DNA of 64,000 bases from Leptodontidium sp. MPI-SDFR-AT-0119 (lineage: Eukaryota; Ascomycota; Leotiomycetes; Helotiales; Leptodontidiaceae): contig JAHLEZ010000012.1 of assembly GCA_020726505.1 (NCBI GenBank), positions 992,001 to 1,056,000 on the forward strand. Reading direction: 5' to 3'. Below, one piece after another: positions 43,600 to 55,070 of the stretch; within the stretch, counting starts at the first letter, position 1; every line of letters starts with the position of its first letter. Under the pieces are notes generated by a model. That model did not search any database. It saw only the letters and a list, made by a program, of their open reading frames with translations, and had not been told where the DNA came from. The translations under genes were made by a program, and so were the position numbers.

Positions 43600-44013
43600 G
43601 CTCTACTTGAGACTTTGAAGTGACGGGTGGCTATGGGGATATCTTTCGTTAGTGTATGAGTATGGATTTGGCATTGCTTTTCGGGAGGAGTTACGAGATG
43701 AGTTATGGAGGAGATACATTGCATTATCGGCATGACTATGACACGACTAGGGATGATATATGGATCGAGAGGTAGCCTTGAAGGTTGTCTTGATCGGTCG
43801 TATGGTCATCGACTAGAGCATCGCATGGATTGTAAGACTTAGAAGATAGCATAGCTCACCTGCTTCAGAGCAAATAAACCACCGTCAACTATATCCGCCG
43901 GCCGTTGAATGATCCATATATTGTGAACTATATCTACCCACGGTCCCAAACGCCACCCCACTTCATCAGTCATACTTAATGTAATATACACGCAGATATG
44001 GTAGCCACGATTC
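43600..44013. other. Intergenic region between convergent genes
   Basis: 414 bp between two stop codons facing each other. Nothing further is evident. Confidence 0.5.
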
Positions 44014-46077
44014 TTAAAGCCTGCTTTCCCTACCCGGAGCTCCAAGCCCACCACTCATAAACGGTCCTCCTTCTGCCTCACCAAACAACACTCTTTCCCT
44101 TCCCCCTCTAGTCCCCCACCAAGCAACACAGACAGCGCTCCTCTCAACATCCATCTCGCCACCCTCTAGCACCTCCCAGAAACGCCTCTTACAATGCTCT
44201 TTCATGGACGGATCCGGTATAACATTCAGAAGATCCGCAGATAATGGCAGCCAGACCTCCAGGACAGCCATCGTGACATTAGGCAAAGCGTCTAGGAGAG
44301 TGAGGAGGAGTACTGCTTGCTCTGAAAGCGGGATCTCTTGGGTTTTTGCATCTGCTTCAGATTTGATAGCTACAGAAGGCGGAAGAGGTGTTGTAGGTGC
44401 ATTTAGAGCTCGGTGATGAAGCATCTCCAGTAGCGTTTCCGCCATGAAGGGATGGGAGGTCGATAGTGGATTGGGAGGTGTACAGATCTGAATCAAAGCC
44501 TTAAAAGCAAATCTGAATTGCCTAGGCGAGAGATTCCTCGGGAAGGAGGCGAACAGACTCTCGACGTAGAATGGTAAAATTCTTGCAGTGAGCTCTTCGT
44601 TTTGAGGAGCGGCTAGGACAGCTAACATGGCGCTGTGTGCTGCTTCGAAGATCTCGAGAAGGTGAACATTGGCTATTGGGGATAGATATGGTGTGCATGG
44701 CGTTACTATGAGGGACTCTACGTCAGCCGGCTTGAGAGATAGTGTGAAATGCTCGGCTGTGTTGAGGTAGAACAGGTCATGATTTCGCTGTAAAGGATGG
44801 GCGGGAATCTGTCCTGCGTGAGGGGGGTATATTGTGCGGAGAAAGGCAAGAGAGGAGCTTGGGAACCGGGTGAGAATATCGATAGATGTGATGTTGACAA
44901 ACGTGTAGGCTGAGAAGGCATTGGATCCCAGTCGAGATGAGATGAAATGTATGGTTCCGAGGACGAGAAGTGATTGTGATGCGGTGACTGGCGCAACTTG
45001 TGGAGATGCGAGAACACGATCAATCAGAGTCCGTCCGAGTACTGCTCTTAAGATTACCACAGTGGCAAACATGGCGGTCTTTAATATCTGCCAGAGAACT
45101 GGGAATGTAATTCGAAGAGTATCGGGCGTCAGAAAAGTAGCTTCTTCTGAAGGATCGATCTCGGACAGCTTATTCCTTTGCCATTTTTGCGAGATACCCG
45201 ATGTGAATGCAAGTAGATGCTCCCGAGTTTCCACTACTAGAAGTGGGTTCCTCACATTCTCGATGGCATGAGCGATGAGTCTCGCAAGAGGTCCCATTGA
45301 TGCTACCACGGGCTTTTTGGCGAGTTTCTGGAGCTGTTGGAATGAAGCCGACTTTGCTGCCCAGTCAAACTTGTTTCCAGAGACTTGTTTGACATCATAG
45401 TCGATGGCTTCGATGAAATATCCTTCCTGGTAGCCCTCAGTGGAAGTCATGGCCCTGGCCGCAACCATGAGCAAAGCATCATAATTCAGCTCGCTTCTGA
45501 CTCCGTCGGATAGAAGGGGAAATGCATGGTTCAGAGCCAGCACAAGAGATCCCGAACCAAGGATTCCAGCAGTCGAGGGGTTATCCAAAGCAAGATTGAC
45601 TGCTGTGACCATAGCATTCTCCAGAGTGGTCCTCAATCCTCTTGACAATCCTCTTCTCTCTTGCCCTTCCATCCCAATCAACACCCCACAGATGACCAGT
45701 ATATGCTGCCATCTGGGCGTCCGTTCATCAAGTCCTTTGACCACGGCTTTGGCCCAGTCATCACAAGCTATCCCTCCACCCTGCCGCGGTTGATACGCAT
45801 CGTATGGTTTGGAATGGCCCTCGACGTGGTGTTTCCGCACTGTAATCGCCGCAGTATTAAAGATACTGATTATCCGTAGACTCGTATCTAGTCCGTCAAT
45901 CTTATTCCATATCGCCGGCGCAGTGAGTAGGTGCGAAGTGAGGAGTGTGACGTTAAGTGGATTCGAAAGAGTCGTTAGGAGCGATGTCGTGCTGGACAGA
46001 ATCCTATTATTCTGCTCTGGGTCAGGAACCCCTTGGTATGCGCGCAGCACAGTGGTGAGAAGGCGATCCGCCGGCAT
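44014..46077 (-). CDS. pex8: Peroxin PEX8, intraperoxisomal import factor
   Basis: Peroxisomal matrix-side peroxin that links docking and RING complexes and helps release PTS1 cargo from Pex5. It is a single exon of 687 aa with start ATG at 46077. The sequence is helical throughout. Family-like blocks are LSNPLNVTLLTSHLLTAPAIW, CDDWAKAVVKGLDERTPRWQH, LARLIAHAIENV, DLFYLNTAEHFTLSL, EAAHSAMLAVLAAPQNEELT and LSPRQFRFAFKALIQICTPP. The C-terminal tripeptide is SRL, a valid PTS1 variant, as expected because Pex8 proteins carry their own PTS1. It diverges from the TMEM170-like gene with only about 200 bp between starts. Confidence 0.9.
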   Translation of the reverse strand: MPADRLLTTVLRAYQGVPDPEQNNRILSSTTSLLTTLSNPLNVTLLTSHLLTAPAIWNKIDGLDTSLRIISIFNTAAITVRKHHVEGHSKPYDAYQPRQGGGIACDDWAKAVVKGLDERTPRWQHILVICGVLIGMEGQERRGLSRGLRTTLENAMVTAVNLALDNPSTAGILGSGSLVLALNHAFPLLSDGVRSELNYDALLMVAARAMTSTEGYQEGYFIEAIDYDVKQVSGNKFDWAAKSASFQQLQKLAKKPVVASMGPLARLIAHAIENVRNPLLVVETREHLLAFTSGISQKWQRNKLSEIDPSEEATFLTPDTLRITFPVLWQILKTAMFATVVILRAVLGRTLIDRVLASPQVAPVTASQSLLVLGTIHFISSRLGSNAFSAYTFVNITSIDILTRFPSSSLAFLRTIYPPHAGQIPAHPLQRNHDLFYLNTAEHFTLSLKPADVESLIVTPCTPYLSPIANVHLLEIFEAAHSAMLAVLAAPQNEELTARILPFYVESLFASFPRNLSPRQFRFAFKALIQICTPPNPLSTSHPFMAETLLEMLHHRALNAPTTPLPPSVAIKSEADAKTQEIPLSEQAVLLLTLLDALPNVTMAVLEVWLPLSADLLNVIPDPSMKEHCKRRFWEVLEGGEMDVERSAVCVAWWGTRGGRERVLFGEAEGGPFMSGGLGAPGRESRL

Positions 46078-46278
46078 GGTTGCGAGATATCCTTAAAGTC
46101 GCAAGAAGTTGTTGATGGTTGAAGACGCGGCTAAGATGATTGGGATGATGTTGGCGGGCCGAGGTATCTTCAGCCTTTCGCGCCATTCCAATTTCACTCT
46201 TCCAACCATCAACAAAAACGTTTCAAACCCGGCGAGGCTGAGAACCACAACACCTCCTAGGAGGTTCCTGTCGGGAAA
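46078..46278. promoter_or_regulatory. Short divergent promoter, pex8 / TMEM170-like
   Basis: 201 bp between the two chosen start codons. A longer model of the right-hand gene starting at 46115 would shrink this to 37 bp, which argues against it. Confidence 0.55.
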
Positions 46279-46855
46279 ATGGCAGTCAAGCAAGTACACC
46301 ATGTTCACTCTTGTTTATCATCACTAATACGGCAAATAGTGCTCGCCTCCAAAGCGCTGCTCCCTTAGACTACGCAACACCCTCGTTCCCGTCCCTCTAT
46401 TGGCCATACCGAGCGAAGCCTGGCGTCGCAAACTACCTCTACGCAACATACGACATCTGGCGGTTCACACTCCTGTGGACTTTGATCATATATGCCGTTT
46501 GCCATGTCGTGGTCGTGGTATACGCGGTGTTGATGCAGGTGGGAAAGGGGAAGAAGGCCTGGAAATACATCTGGACTTTCCCGATCATATATTGCGCCAT
46601 TGCGGGAGTCGAAGCTTTATTAGCTGGTAGCCTTGTGGGATTAATGTCAGTAAATGTTGCCCCCTTGCCATGGTATCTCTGAATGGAGTTCTTGACTATT
46701 CTTTATGTCGTTGAAATTAGCTAATAATATGCAGCCTGGGAGTTATATACAATGCGGGTTACTTTAGGATGTCAACTTGGTTTCCATTCATATGGGGATT
46801 GGTAAACGTCTTGGTCTTAATCGTGTCGTCATTCTCTGTACAGGGAGGTCTATGA
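46279..46855 (+). CDS. TMEM170-like small multi-pass membrane protein
   Basis: Fungal homologue of TMEM170, an ER-membrane-shaping family in animals. The role in fungi is unproven. The model is join(46279..46289,46340..46645,46735..46855), 145 aa. Four hydrophobic segments are seen (DIWRFTLLWTLIIYAVCHVV, IWTFPIIYCAIAGVEALLAG, LVGLILGVIYNAGYF, FIWGLVNVLVLIVSSF), and the end FSVQGGL is conserved in fungi. Intron 2 (89 nt) starts GTCAGT. The first intron is ambiguous. A GC-AG intron 46290-46339 (GCAAGT..CACTAAT..TAG) yields MAVNARLQSAAPLDY. A GT-AG intron from 46294 needs a different frame and an ATG at 46115 that adds about 60 unconserved residues. I prefer GC-AG. It is convergent with the acetyltransferase gene, with 58 bp between stops. 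Confidence 0.8.
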
Positions 46856-46913
46856 ATGCTCGACTCGCAAAGCCAGGCTCGCTATTTACACCGAATGGCC
46901 AACCACCAAACCC

Positions 46914-47766
46914 TTAGATCCGCTCAGTCACCGCAACTACTGCTTCTTTATCCCCAGAAGCCACTAAAGTAGGATCTGGCTCCTTGGGCTCGATCTTCTT
47001 GATGATACGAGCGGGATTGCCAGCAACTACGTGGAAAGCGGGGACATCTTTGGTCACCACACTTCCAGCACCAACAGTCACGCCTCGACCGATTGTGACA
47101 TTGGGACAGACTGTTACATTCCCACCAAACCAACAGTCTTCGCCGACTGTGATTGCACCTCCAAGCTCTGGTCCCTTGATGCCATTGCGGAGAAATGGAT
47201 CGAGGGGGTGTGTAGCAGCAAAGAAGGAGCAGCCTGGACCGATGAGAGTGCGTGAACCTATGGTGATCAGGGAGGTATCGAGGAAGGTGCAGTTGAAGTT
47301 GATATAAACGCCTTTACCGATTCTGGAGTAATGAGTACATTGCAAGGGAAGAGACTGCTGGCTGGTGGCTTACCGAAGATTGGTTCCGTAGTCGACCTTG
47401 ATTGGGCCATCGATATAGGCATCGTCCTGGAAAAGAGCAGCCTCTTCTATCTCAGTGGATCCGGGTGGTGGCATCGGGGTCTTGTCGTCGATGATACTGA
47501 TCACACTTTAGCGTTGATCCTTCAGTACTTCTTGAGGTGGCTTTTGAGGTTGTGCTATAGTTGCACAAAGATAATGAAAGCTGATTGGGTCCTCACTCTC
47601 TCCAAAGTCTCACGAGTTCCCTTCGGGATGCCTCGCCGGCTTGATTGAACCTATGACATGCATGGTGACACCTGTTTCTTTTGGCCGTGATGGTTGGCTC
47701 GAAAGCGTGGTACAACTCCCCCCGTAGCATGCGAGCCTCATTTTCCGCCGCATCGAGCTTGTCCAT
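46914..47766 (-). CDS. Maltose/galactoside O-acetyltransferase-type hexapeptide-repeat enzyme
   Basis: Trimeric left-handed beta-helix acetyltransferase that moves acetyl from acetyl-CoA to a sugar or similar acceptor. The model is complement(join(46914..47322,47374..47496,47597..47766)), 233 aa. The N-terminal Mac domain signature (MLRGELYHAFEPTI, residues 13-26) precedes hexapeptide turns (IGKGVYINFNCTFLD, ITVGEDCWFGGNVTVCPNVTIGRGVTVGAGSVVTKDVP). The catalytic His is in FFAATHPLDP. Introns are 100 and 51 nt. The C-terminal 20 residues after IIKKIEPKEP are an extension. Start is the ATG at 47766, because the frame upstream has no ATG. The true substrate is unknown; fungal members are often unlinked to sugar clusters, as here. 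Confidence 0.92.
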
Positions 47767-48247
47767 CTTTGTAGATCTGATCTGAGAGGTGACTTGAGAA
47801 ATGGAAATGAACAATGAAGATCTGTTCAAAGAAATCTGAGAAGAAAGACTTCGAAACCGAATAGTAATCAGAATGGTTAGCTCTCTTGGCTTGACTACTT
47901 TACGAGTTTAACTTCGAATGCCAACCCAAACCCCACTGAAGGTGAGCGAGAGTAAGACCGAAAGAGTTGGCTGAATGCGGGATCGCCATATGTTTAGCCG
48001 AGGCTCAGCCGATGTTCAACCGAGCCTCCATCCATCGTCAGCCTCGTCTGGGAATGTAAGTGTGTGCCTTGCATTATCAACCACCACAAAGACTGTTGAC
48101 AGTCGAGTCCACCCGCTCTTTATTCTCTTTCTCTACCCACTATGTAACTGAACAAACGCTTCACTTCTTTAACCATACCTCGACTTCTGTACCATGAACT
48201 TCTTCTAATACAACGGACAAATTAACCAAACCTCCACCATCGCAAAT
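47767..48247. promoter_or_regulatory. Divergent promoter, acetyltransferase / ste14
   Basis: 481 bp between opposing start codons. The + strand side just before 48248 is C/A/T-rich, as expected for a 5' UTR. Confidence 0.5.
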
Positions 48248-49195
48248 ATGGCCTCAGAGAACGGATCCGTGAATGGCTCAGCCATCCCTTCAGACAATGG
48301 ATCCTCAGGCAGTTGGACAGCCCCTCGCAGCAGTAGTATATTCAACGACGCCGCAACGCTCATAAACCGTGGCGGACTTGGTTCATCAGCACATTCCCAT
48401 GCCCAACCCCCCCACCCCTCGGGGCCGTCACAAGCATCAACCCCCTCCCAGCCGCAAGAGCTCAACGCCGCCCTCGACATCTACGAGAAGCAGTTCCAGC
48501 CTGGGCAACCAAAATCCCTCTCGGGGATAGCCATCCGCTCCTTCATTCTCGGGCTCGCGCTCTCGTCAACCCTCTTCCTAACCACCTACCTCCTCTACAC
48601 AGGCCGACCAATCTGGCGCGCCCCCTTCTTCATCAGCGCCCTATCACTCTTCCACTTCCTAGAATTCTACACCACGAGCCGAGCCAACACCTCCTCAGCG
48701 CAGATCTCCTCCTTCCTTTTCTCGAGTAATGGATCTGCGTACACCATTGCACATTCCACATCTTTCCTCGAGACGGTCCTCTCGCATTACTTCCTCCCCG
48801 CCGCAGTCCTACCGGCATACGTCCACTACCCCGTCCTTCTCCTGGGGCTTGGCATGGTAATCATCGGACAAACCGTACGAGCGGTAGCGATGTTGACAGC
48901 AGGCACGAATTTCAGCCACGTAGTGAAGCACACGAAAGCGCAGAGCCACCAACTGGTCACCACAGGCATCTACAGCATCTTCCGACACCCGAGTTATTTC
49001 GGGTTCTTCTGGTGGGGTATCGGCACGCAGCTGGTTTGCGGGAATGTGGTTTCGCTGCTGGGGTACACGGCTGTGTTGTGGAAGTTCTTCTCTAGGAGGA
49101 TCGATGGAGAGGAGGAGTTGTTGGTGAAGTTCTTTGGGGATGAGTATAGGGATTATAGGCAGAGGACGAGGGTGGGCATTCCGTTTATCAAGTGA
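48248..49195 (+). CDS. ste14: STE14 protein-S-isoprenylcysteine O-methyltransferase
   Basis: ER membrane enzyme that methylates the C-terminal isoprenylcysteine of Ras, Rho and a-type pheromones with S-adenosylmethionine. It is a single exon of 315 aa with ATG at 48248. A variable Ser/Gly-rich N-terminus of about 90 residues is followed by several membrane helices and the ICMT core: HFLEFYTTSRANT, GQTVRAVAMLTAGTNFSHVV, HQLVTTGIYSIFRHPSYFGFF (the RHPSYxG cofactor motif) and EELLVKFFGDEYRDY near the C-terminus. The length is slightly above yeast Ste14 because of the N-terminal extension. Confidence 0.96.
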   Translation: MASENGSVNGSAIPSDNGSSGSWTAPRSSSIFNDAATLINRGGLGSSAHSHAQPPHPSGPSQASTPSQPQELNAALDIYEKQFQPGQPKSLSGIAIRSFILGLALSSTLFLTTYLLYTGRPIWRAPFFISALSLFHFLEFYTTSRANTSSAQISSFLFSSNGSAYTIAHSTSFLETVLSHYFLPAAVLPAYVHYPVLLLGLGMVIIGQTVRAVAMLTAGTNFSHVVKHTKAQSHQLVTTGIYSIFRHPSYFGFFWWGIGTQLVCGNVVSLLGYTAVLWKFFSRRIDGEEELLVKFFGDEYRDYRQRTRVGIPFIK

Positions 49196-49754
49196 GAGGT
49201 TATTTTCTTGGTTTTAGGATTGTATTTCTGGGTGATTGGAAGGCGTTCTGGGCTGGGTGGCTGGTGGGCAGCATTGCGAGAAGTTTCCTGGCATAGCGAT
49301 GGATATAATTAATATTGGGTACCAGCATTGGATCGGAGCTATTTCAATCTTTCACTACTTCAAATGGGTTCGAATGCTATATAGTCTTTTGTAACATCTC
49401 AGACAATGCTACAAGTAATTCACTGTATTACCAAGGGTATAATTCGACTGAAAATATCGTTCAAGTGCGCAACCCTGTGAGAAGTGTATGAACACAAAAA
49501 TGCCAACTGATAATATTGAGTCTCTAATCGAGATCGAGAAGCTACCAAAGTATGTAAGACCCCCCAAAGATATAACGCCGAAGCTATGCAACAATAGGCT
49601 ATGCTACAAGAAAAAAGTGTATGAAAATCCAACTCCAACACACTACCGGCGCTATTCAAACAAAGCCTTTACTTCTTCTGAGCTGGAGTGTACTGAATGC
49701 CAAAAATGCTGATGCTGCCTGCTGCTATGCTGATGCTTGCCAAAAACTCCACGC
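49196..49754. other. Intergenic region between convergent ste14 and CLC genes
   Basis: 559 bp. Expected 3' UTRs; A/T-rich in the right half. Nothing further is seen. Confidence 0.5.
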
Positions 49755-52700
49755 TCACATATGCCCATCCCGCTCTTCTAATTCGCGCATGTACTTCACA
49801 AATGTCTTCTTGTGAGTCTAGGTTTCCGTTAGCAGGAGAAGACAAACACTGTAGGGTAGTAAGCTCACCATTCCGGCGTATTTGCCGTCTTGTGTAACAC
49901 AGACATATCTCAAACCAAGCTTGACAAAGCACTCGTAAACCAAATCCATCGGTGACTGAATGTCGAGTGCCAGTGGTGCCTAAAGAAGGGTTAGGTGATG
50001 ACTACAAGGCGACCATTAGAGTGCTTACTGGGTCGATATATGTTGAAAAATCTGTAGGGTCAGGCATCACCTCGTTGTCAGAATCATCGAAACTCGTTAC
50101 CCTCGCCATCAAACACAGGGTTTCAGTCTCGTCATCCAGATTATCCAGGGCATATTCCAAGTCCGGTGCAGGGATCAAGCCAACAAGGACCTCGTCTCTG
50201 ATGATTGGTAGACCACCATCGACCTCGCCAGCTTGGTGGAGAAGTTCCAACTTCCGGCGAAGACTGCTCGCGGAAACAAGCGGTGAGCTGGAGATGTCAA
50301 TGATTCGCTCTCGCCGCACGCGAGGCAAGATGTCGGCCAAGTCTGACGTAAATATCGGCTTGTGCTTGTTGTTGAGAAATGGGTAGGAGTTGAGGTTGGT
50401 GAGTAAGTCCTGTGGAAGTTAGCATTCACTCTCTTGTTGGATATGCTCTTCATACATAAATACTGAGTGGCTCCATAAAATCGGCGGTCCATTTCGATAC
50501 TAGAATAGCCAGGGAGAATGGCAAAACATAGTCGAGACTCCCAGTCAGTTCGAAGAGGATGACCACCAAGGTTACGGATAATCGAGTGACACCACACATT
50601 GTTGAGCCTGCTGCAATAAGTGCATAAACTCCGGGGGTGATGCATGATTGACCAGTAACATATGCAGCGCAGTTTCCGAAAATAGGTGATGTTGGGAATC
50701 GAAGTACAACCCATTGAATCAGATGTCCAATGAGGCGTCCACCTAGACCACCTACGACCATGGATGGGACATAAATTCCTGCCGGAACTTTCTAGGGAAA
50801 TAGTCAGCGGATAGAAAGCTTCAGGAAGCGATTCGAGTATCGGGAGACCTACAATGCCGAAAGTAATGATTGTGAGAATTCCTTTGATGAAGAACGCTAT
50901 CGCCAAATTCCCAACAACGGGAAAAATCTCATCAATGTCGGTTGGGCATAGGCCCAGGTCATCTGGCTTGTTAATGTCACATGGGCTTGCCAGATTGAAG
51001 AGCAGTTTTGCAACCGGAACCTTCGTATACGGATTCCAGTAGCTGACGAGGCCGGTTATCAGAGCAACCAACATAACCTCGGCGATTGGCCACTTCTTGA
51101 TGATGGGGATTTTCCGAAATGACTTCGCCCATGATCGGGATGCTTTGATGAAGATGGCACCAGCAGCTCCTCCTAGAACGCCAACGATGATGAATGCCGC
51201 AATCTCAAAGAACTCCCAGTCTGTCAAATAACGGACCTCGAACATCACAATCTTGTTGGTGCCATATGGATTGAGAAATTTCAGAGTCAAAGCTGCGGTG
51301 ATGCAGCAGAAAAATGTGCGAAACAGGGTCTTGGCCGGGAAGAAGTATGCTACTTCTTCAAGACAGAAGAGGACACCGCCTATGGGAGCCCCAAAAGCAA
51401 CTGCCACACCTGCTGCAGCTGCAGCTGAAAGAACCTCTCTTCGTTTTCCATCGTTGCTATCGTATTTCGAAAACAACCGACATGCAATGTTGCCAACGCA
51501 AGTGGCAATATGAACAAATGGCCCTTCTTTACCTAAGCTGAGACCCGAGGCGACACTCAATACCAGTGCCAGGGTTTTGATGATGAGGGTTTTCACACCC
51601 AAAAATCCGTGAAGAACGAAGCCACTCAGTATGACACGAACTTCAGCAACCCCTGATCCAGCAGCCGAGTAATATACCATTGGAGGGGTTAAGACCTCAT
51701 CAGGGGCTAGACTCGGACTCGCAGCACCGTCATCTTGTGCAAGATTTGGCCGACTCGAAGTGGCAGCCAGGTTCTCGTCGAGAGTTGAGATGTGGTACGT
51801 CGAGGGAACGATAGTCTTGGTTGTGAGTGTCAATAGACATGATAGAGTCGAGAAAGAGACAACCAAACAAACGAAAATGCCAAACTCGACGAATTTCTCG
51901 CTGACACCGGGTATCTGGACAAAATTAGACCAAGATTCCCAAGCTGGGCAACGGTCTCCTTGTGGGCAGCAGTTCTAGAAGTCAGGTTAGTGAGGTCAGT
52001 CTTCTAGGTGGGCAATAGCCGGTAGGAAAGCAAGGCCCTCGGTTTCCTATTCTCGAAGCGAAGTTGAGTATAAGCATGAGGGAAAAGAAGTGGTCATGTG
52101 AAAGGGTATAATGTCTCAGCTCCAAGCTGTTGAGAACCAAAACACCATAACTGCCCAAGACTTACCTTCTCACTAATCAAGAACCCATTTGAACAGTAGC
52201 CGTCTTTCCAGTCAAAGACTGGGGCTTCCGAAACGTCCACCGCGTATGCAATGACCGCTGTAAGGAACCCCACCACAGCGCTCAGTATCCAGCCTTGAGC
52301 TCCGTCAAAGGTTGCCTTTATTCGACCCCGTAAATCTTTTCGGCTTCGGAGAGCTTTGACTCGGTAGGCATCTGCTATGCTGTCGTGGACCCAGTCCGTC
52401 GAAGTAAACTGATCATACCAAACTCGATCATCCGGGTAGAGCGAGGTTTTGGACTCTCGCATAGAGTCCTTGTGCTTGCGGTCCGATTTCAAAGCTGTGA
52501 CTAACCGTTGCCCCCATGACCCAGTGCGGCTGTGATGTCGAGAGGCTCGCAGACTACCTGGAGCACTGGTATTAGCCCCTGAAGCTGATGGGGGTAGGAG
52601 AATTGCCATACCGTTTATACTCTGGTGGCTCGAGAGACGTGGAAGCCTCGCTGGTTCTGCTGCAGATTGGAGTCGGATCCTAGACCGTCCTGCACTAGGT

Positions 52701-52882
52701 AGGAGAGGAGTTCTCTCGTCAGACATGTTGCTGTGCGAGCGAGACAAGCCTGTCCTCCGAAATGTAGGTGAGGGCGGCGAGGACGAGTCCGCAGACTCGG
52801 GGAAAGCTTGGGTCATGGTCAAGCTGTCGGGAAGATGGCCAGGGCCAGCACGACCTGAGCCAGACTGTTGAGGGCGAGACAT
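49755..52882 (-). CDS. CLC-family chloride transporter with C-terminal CBS domains
   Basis: Voltage-gated chloride channel or Cl-/H+ exchanger of intracellular membranes (GEF1-like superfamily). The model is complement(join(49755..49817,49869..49979,50029..50409,50456..50791,50853..51974,52166..52882)), 909 aa. The N-terminal 190 residues are cytosolic and disordered. CLC selectivity signatures are GSGVAEVRV (GSGxPE site), GKEGPFVH with the gating/exchanger Glu, GAPIGGVLFCLEEV and KVPAGIYVPSMVVGGLGGR. Two CBS motifs follow (FTSDLADILPRVRRERIID; APLALDIQSPMDLVYECFV). Five introns of 191, 61, 46, 49 and 51 nt, all phase 0, were placed by family continuity; for example, FGI joins KVPAGIY. The GKEGP glutamate suggests exchanger ability, but mechanism cannot be read from sequence alone. 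Confidence 0.93.
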
Positions 52883-53974
52883 TGTAACTGGTGCCAGGTA
52901 CTACATGCTGTGTCGCGTTGGTGTAGAATTACCTCGTCGTACTTGTAAATAGGAGTGGGATCGGCGGGATCGTGAGCTCCAGCTTGTGGGGGAGGCAGTA
53001 TAATTAATAAGTAAGCTTTAGGAAGGTATCAACGGTGGTGGAGGAGGGTGGAGTCGAGTCAGCCTCCCTCCCTCCGGACTCGATTCCTTCCTATCAGTCA
53101 GTCCTGCCTTCCCTTCCCTGCAAGAAGAGTGGCGTCCTTTTTCTCTATCAAAGACATGTAAAGCATTTACCTGACCTAACCTGACCGGACCGGACCTACC
53201 TGGCTGACTGGCTGGCAGCTTGGTTGTTCGTATTGTGAATCAACCAGCGCGTTGAAGGGGGGCGACGGCAGCGTAAATAGTTCCTTGAATGGGACGTGTG
53301 AGAGGTAGAGGTGCAGCCATTCTCGTCTGACAACAGCGCTGGCTGGCCAGTTGGAATTCTACCGAGAGCTTCTGCAGTGGTCTTGTGCTGCGCTCAAGGG
53401 CGGCTTGCACCACCCCATGTGATGGCTGTGGAACATCACGAGGGAGTTCTTGCGGGCTTATGTGCTTGGCCTGCTATTAGTTACCCGCGTCATCCCGAGA
53501 ACACAGAACTAAAACAGCATTCCACACTGGATTTTGGCGCTGTAGCCGCAGATGTGAGGTTACTGTAATGATGGCATGGGTTGCTCGAACCCCTGGAGCC
53601 ATTGAAGGGAAGAGATTCTCAGGCGAGAACTGGCTCAAAATAGGGGCACCGCACCCCCACCTGAAGCGAGGTGTCGTGCTGGGACAAGCAAGGGGTGGGG
53701 TCACTTGCTGTACAGTATCTTGTATCCATGGCCGTTTGTTGCAAACCGACGCACACCTGTAATAGATACATAGGTACCATAGTTGTGGCATTGAGTCAAA
53801 GTCGAACACATTCTCGTTTGCCTTTTTTCAACAAGCCTCTGAACTTCTGAATTCAAACCATAAAGGCCCAAGTTCAAGCAAGGCTGGTTCCTGCATCAAC
53901 CTAGTCACTATCATTCGAACTCCACAGCTCACGTCCCACAACACCTGCAGCTGCTTCGTACCACACTCGGAAAC
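52883..53974. promoter_or_regulatory. Divergent promoter region, CLC / IAH1-like
   Basis: 1.09 kb between opposing start codons. It contains short GGACCGGACC- and GGCTGACTGGCTGGC-type near-repeats around 53170-53220. No gene is supported. Confidence 0.45.
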
Positions 53975-55070
53975 ATGACAGTCAACAAATATCCTCAACT
54001 TCTCCTGCTGGGAGATTCGATTCTTCAATACACCAGTTATCTTCCCCACGGCGTTTCCTTTGGAGCTGGTCTGGCAGAACGCAAGTCCATGTCTTTCAGC
54101 TTACTTCTCGTTTTCTCGTCAAACCCTCCACACCTCCGCATCTTACCCCACCATCTGCTGCCCTCCATGTGAGACCAAAGCTGACCATATTTCATAGATT
54201 GCATCCGAAGATTGGATGTCATTAATCGAGGCTTAGTATGGACACCCTTCCGCCAATCCACACCACCATCTTGAAGACTGACAAACTCTCCAGAGTGGAT
54301 ACAATACGGCGAATGTGCTGGTTATCCTGGAGGATCTCATTCCATCTACAGTATCTGCCAAGGTCGATTACTTAGTAAGTATATCTGATAGTCTTAATTC
54401 AGCCAAAGTGACATTTAGTCTGCATTTCAGAAGCTTTGAGGTATCACCAAAACCTTGCAATCTTGCTAAAGCGTCCTTACATTCCCATCATCAAGGCTAA
54501 CTGTATTGGTAGCTTGTACTTCTTGGGTCAAATGATGCATGTCTCCCACAGAGTCCATCCAAGCAACATGTCGCATTGGACAAGTACCGAGAGAATCTCA
54601 GGACAATCCTCACTCACCCCTCCATCACGGCTCACTCTCCAAAGATCCTTCTCGTCACTCCTCCACCAGTCAATGAGGTGCATCTCCAAGAAAATGACTT
54701 CGAGAAAGGCTACTCTGAACTCACTCGCGTCCAGAAAGTCACAGCTCAGTATGCCGGTGTTGTCCGTGAGCTAGCAACAGAGTTCAAGGACAAGAATGTT
54801 GTTCAAGTAGATCTTTGGACCGCCTTGATGAAGGAAGGTGCTAGACTCACTCCGGGCTATGTGGATGACGGCAAGATGATTGGAACGCTCGAGAAGGGCG
54901 ATAACCCAGGATTGCGAAGTCTCTTGCTTGATGGATTGCATCTCACTGCTGCTGGATACAAAGTGTTCCTGGACGAAGTCGTTCCTGTTGTTGGCCAGGA
55001 ATGGGCTCAGGAATCAGAGCTTGAACTAAATTGGATCTTTCCGTCAGTCTTCTATGAAAGTATTAGTTGA
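53975..55070 (+). CDS. iah1: IAH1-type SGNH/GDSL esterase (isoamyl acetate hydrolase-like)
   Basis: Cytosolic SGNH hydrolase that cleaves short acetate esters in yeast (Iah1). The model is join(53975..54080,54198..54235,54294..54374,54513..55070), 260 aa. SGNH blocks are LLLLGDSILQ (Ser), INRGLSGYNT (Gly), LGSNDACLP (Asn) and LLLDGLHLTAAGY (Asp/His). Intron 1 (54081-54197) must begin GCAAGT to give LAEHCIRRLDVINRG, so it is a GC-AG intron. A GT start nearby puts the frame out or deletes conserved residues. Introns 2 and 3 (58 and 138 nt) are ordinary, and the latter has CTAAC 8 nt before its AG. The C-terminal 15 residues after GQEWAQESE are variable. Confidence 0.9.
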
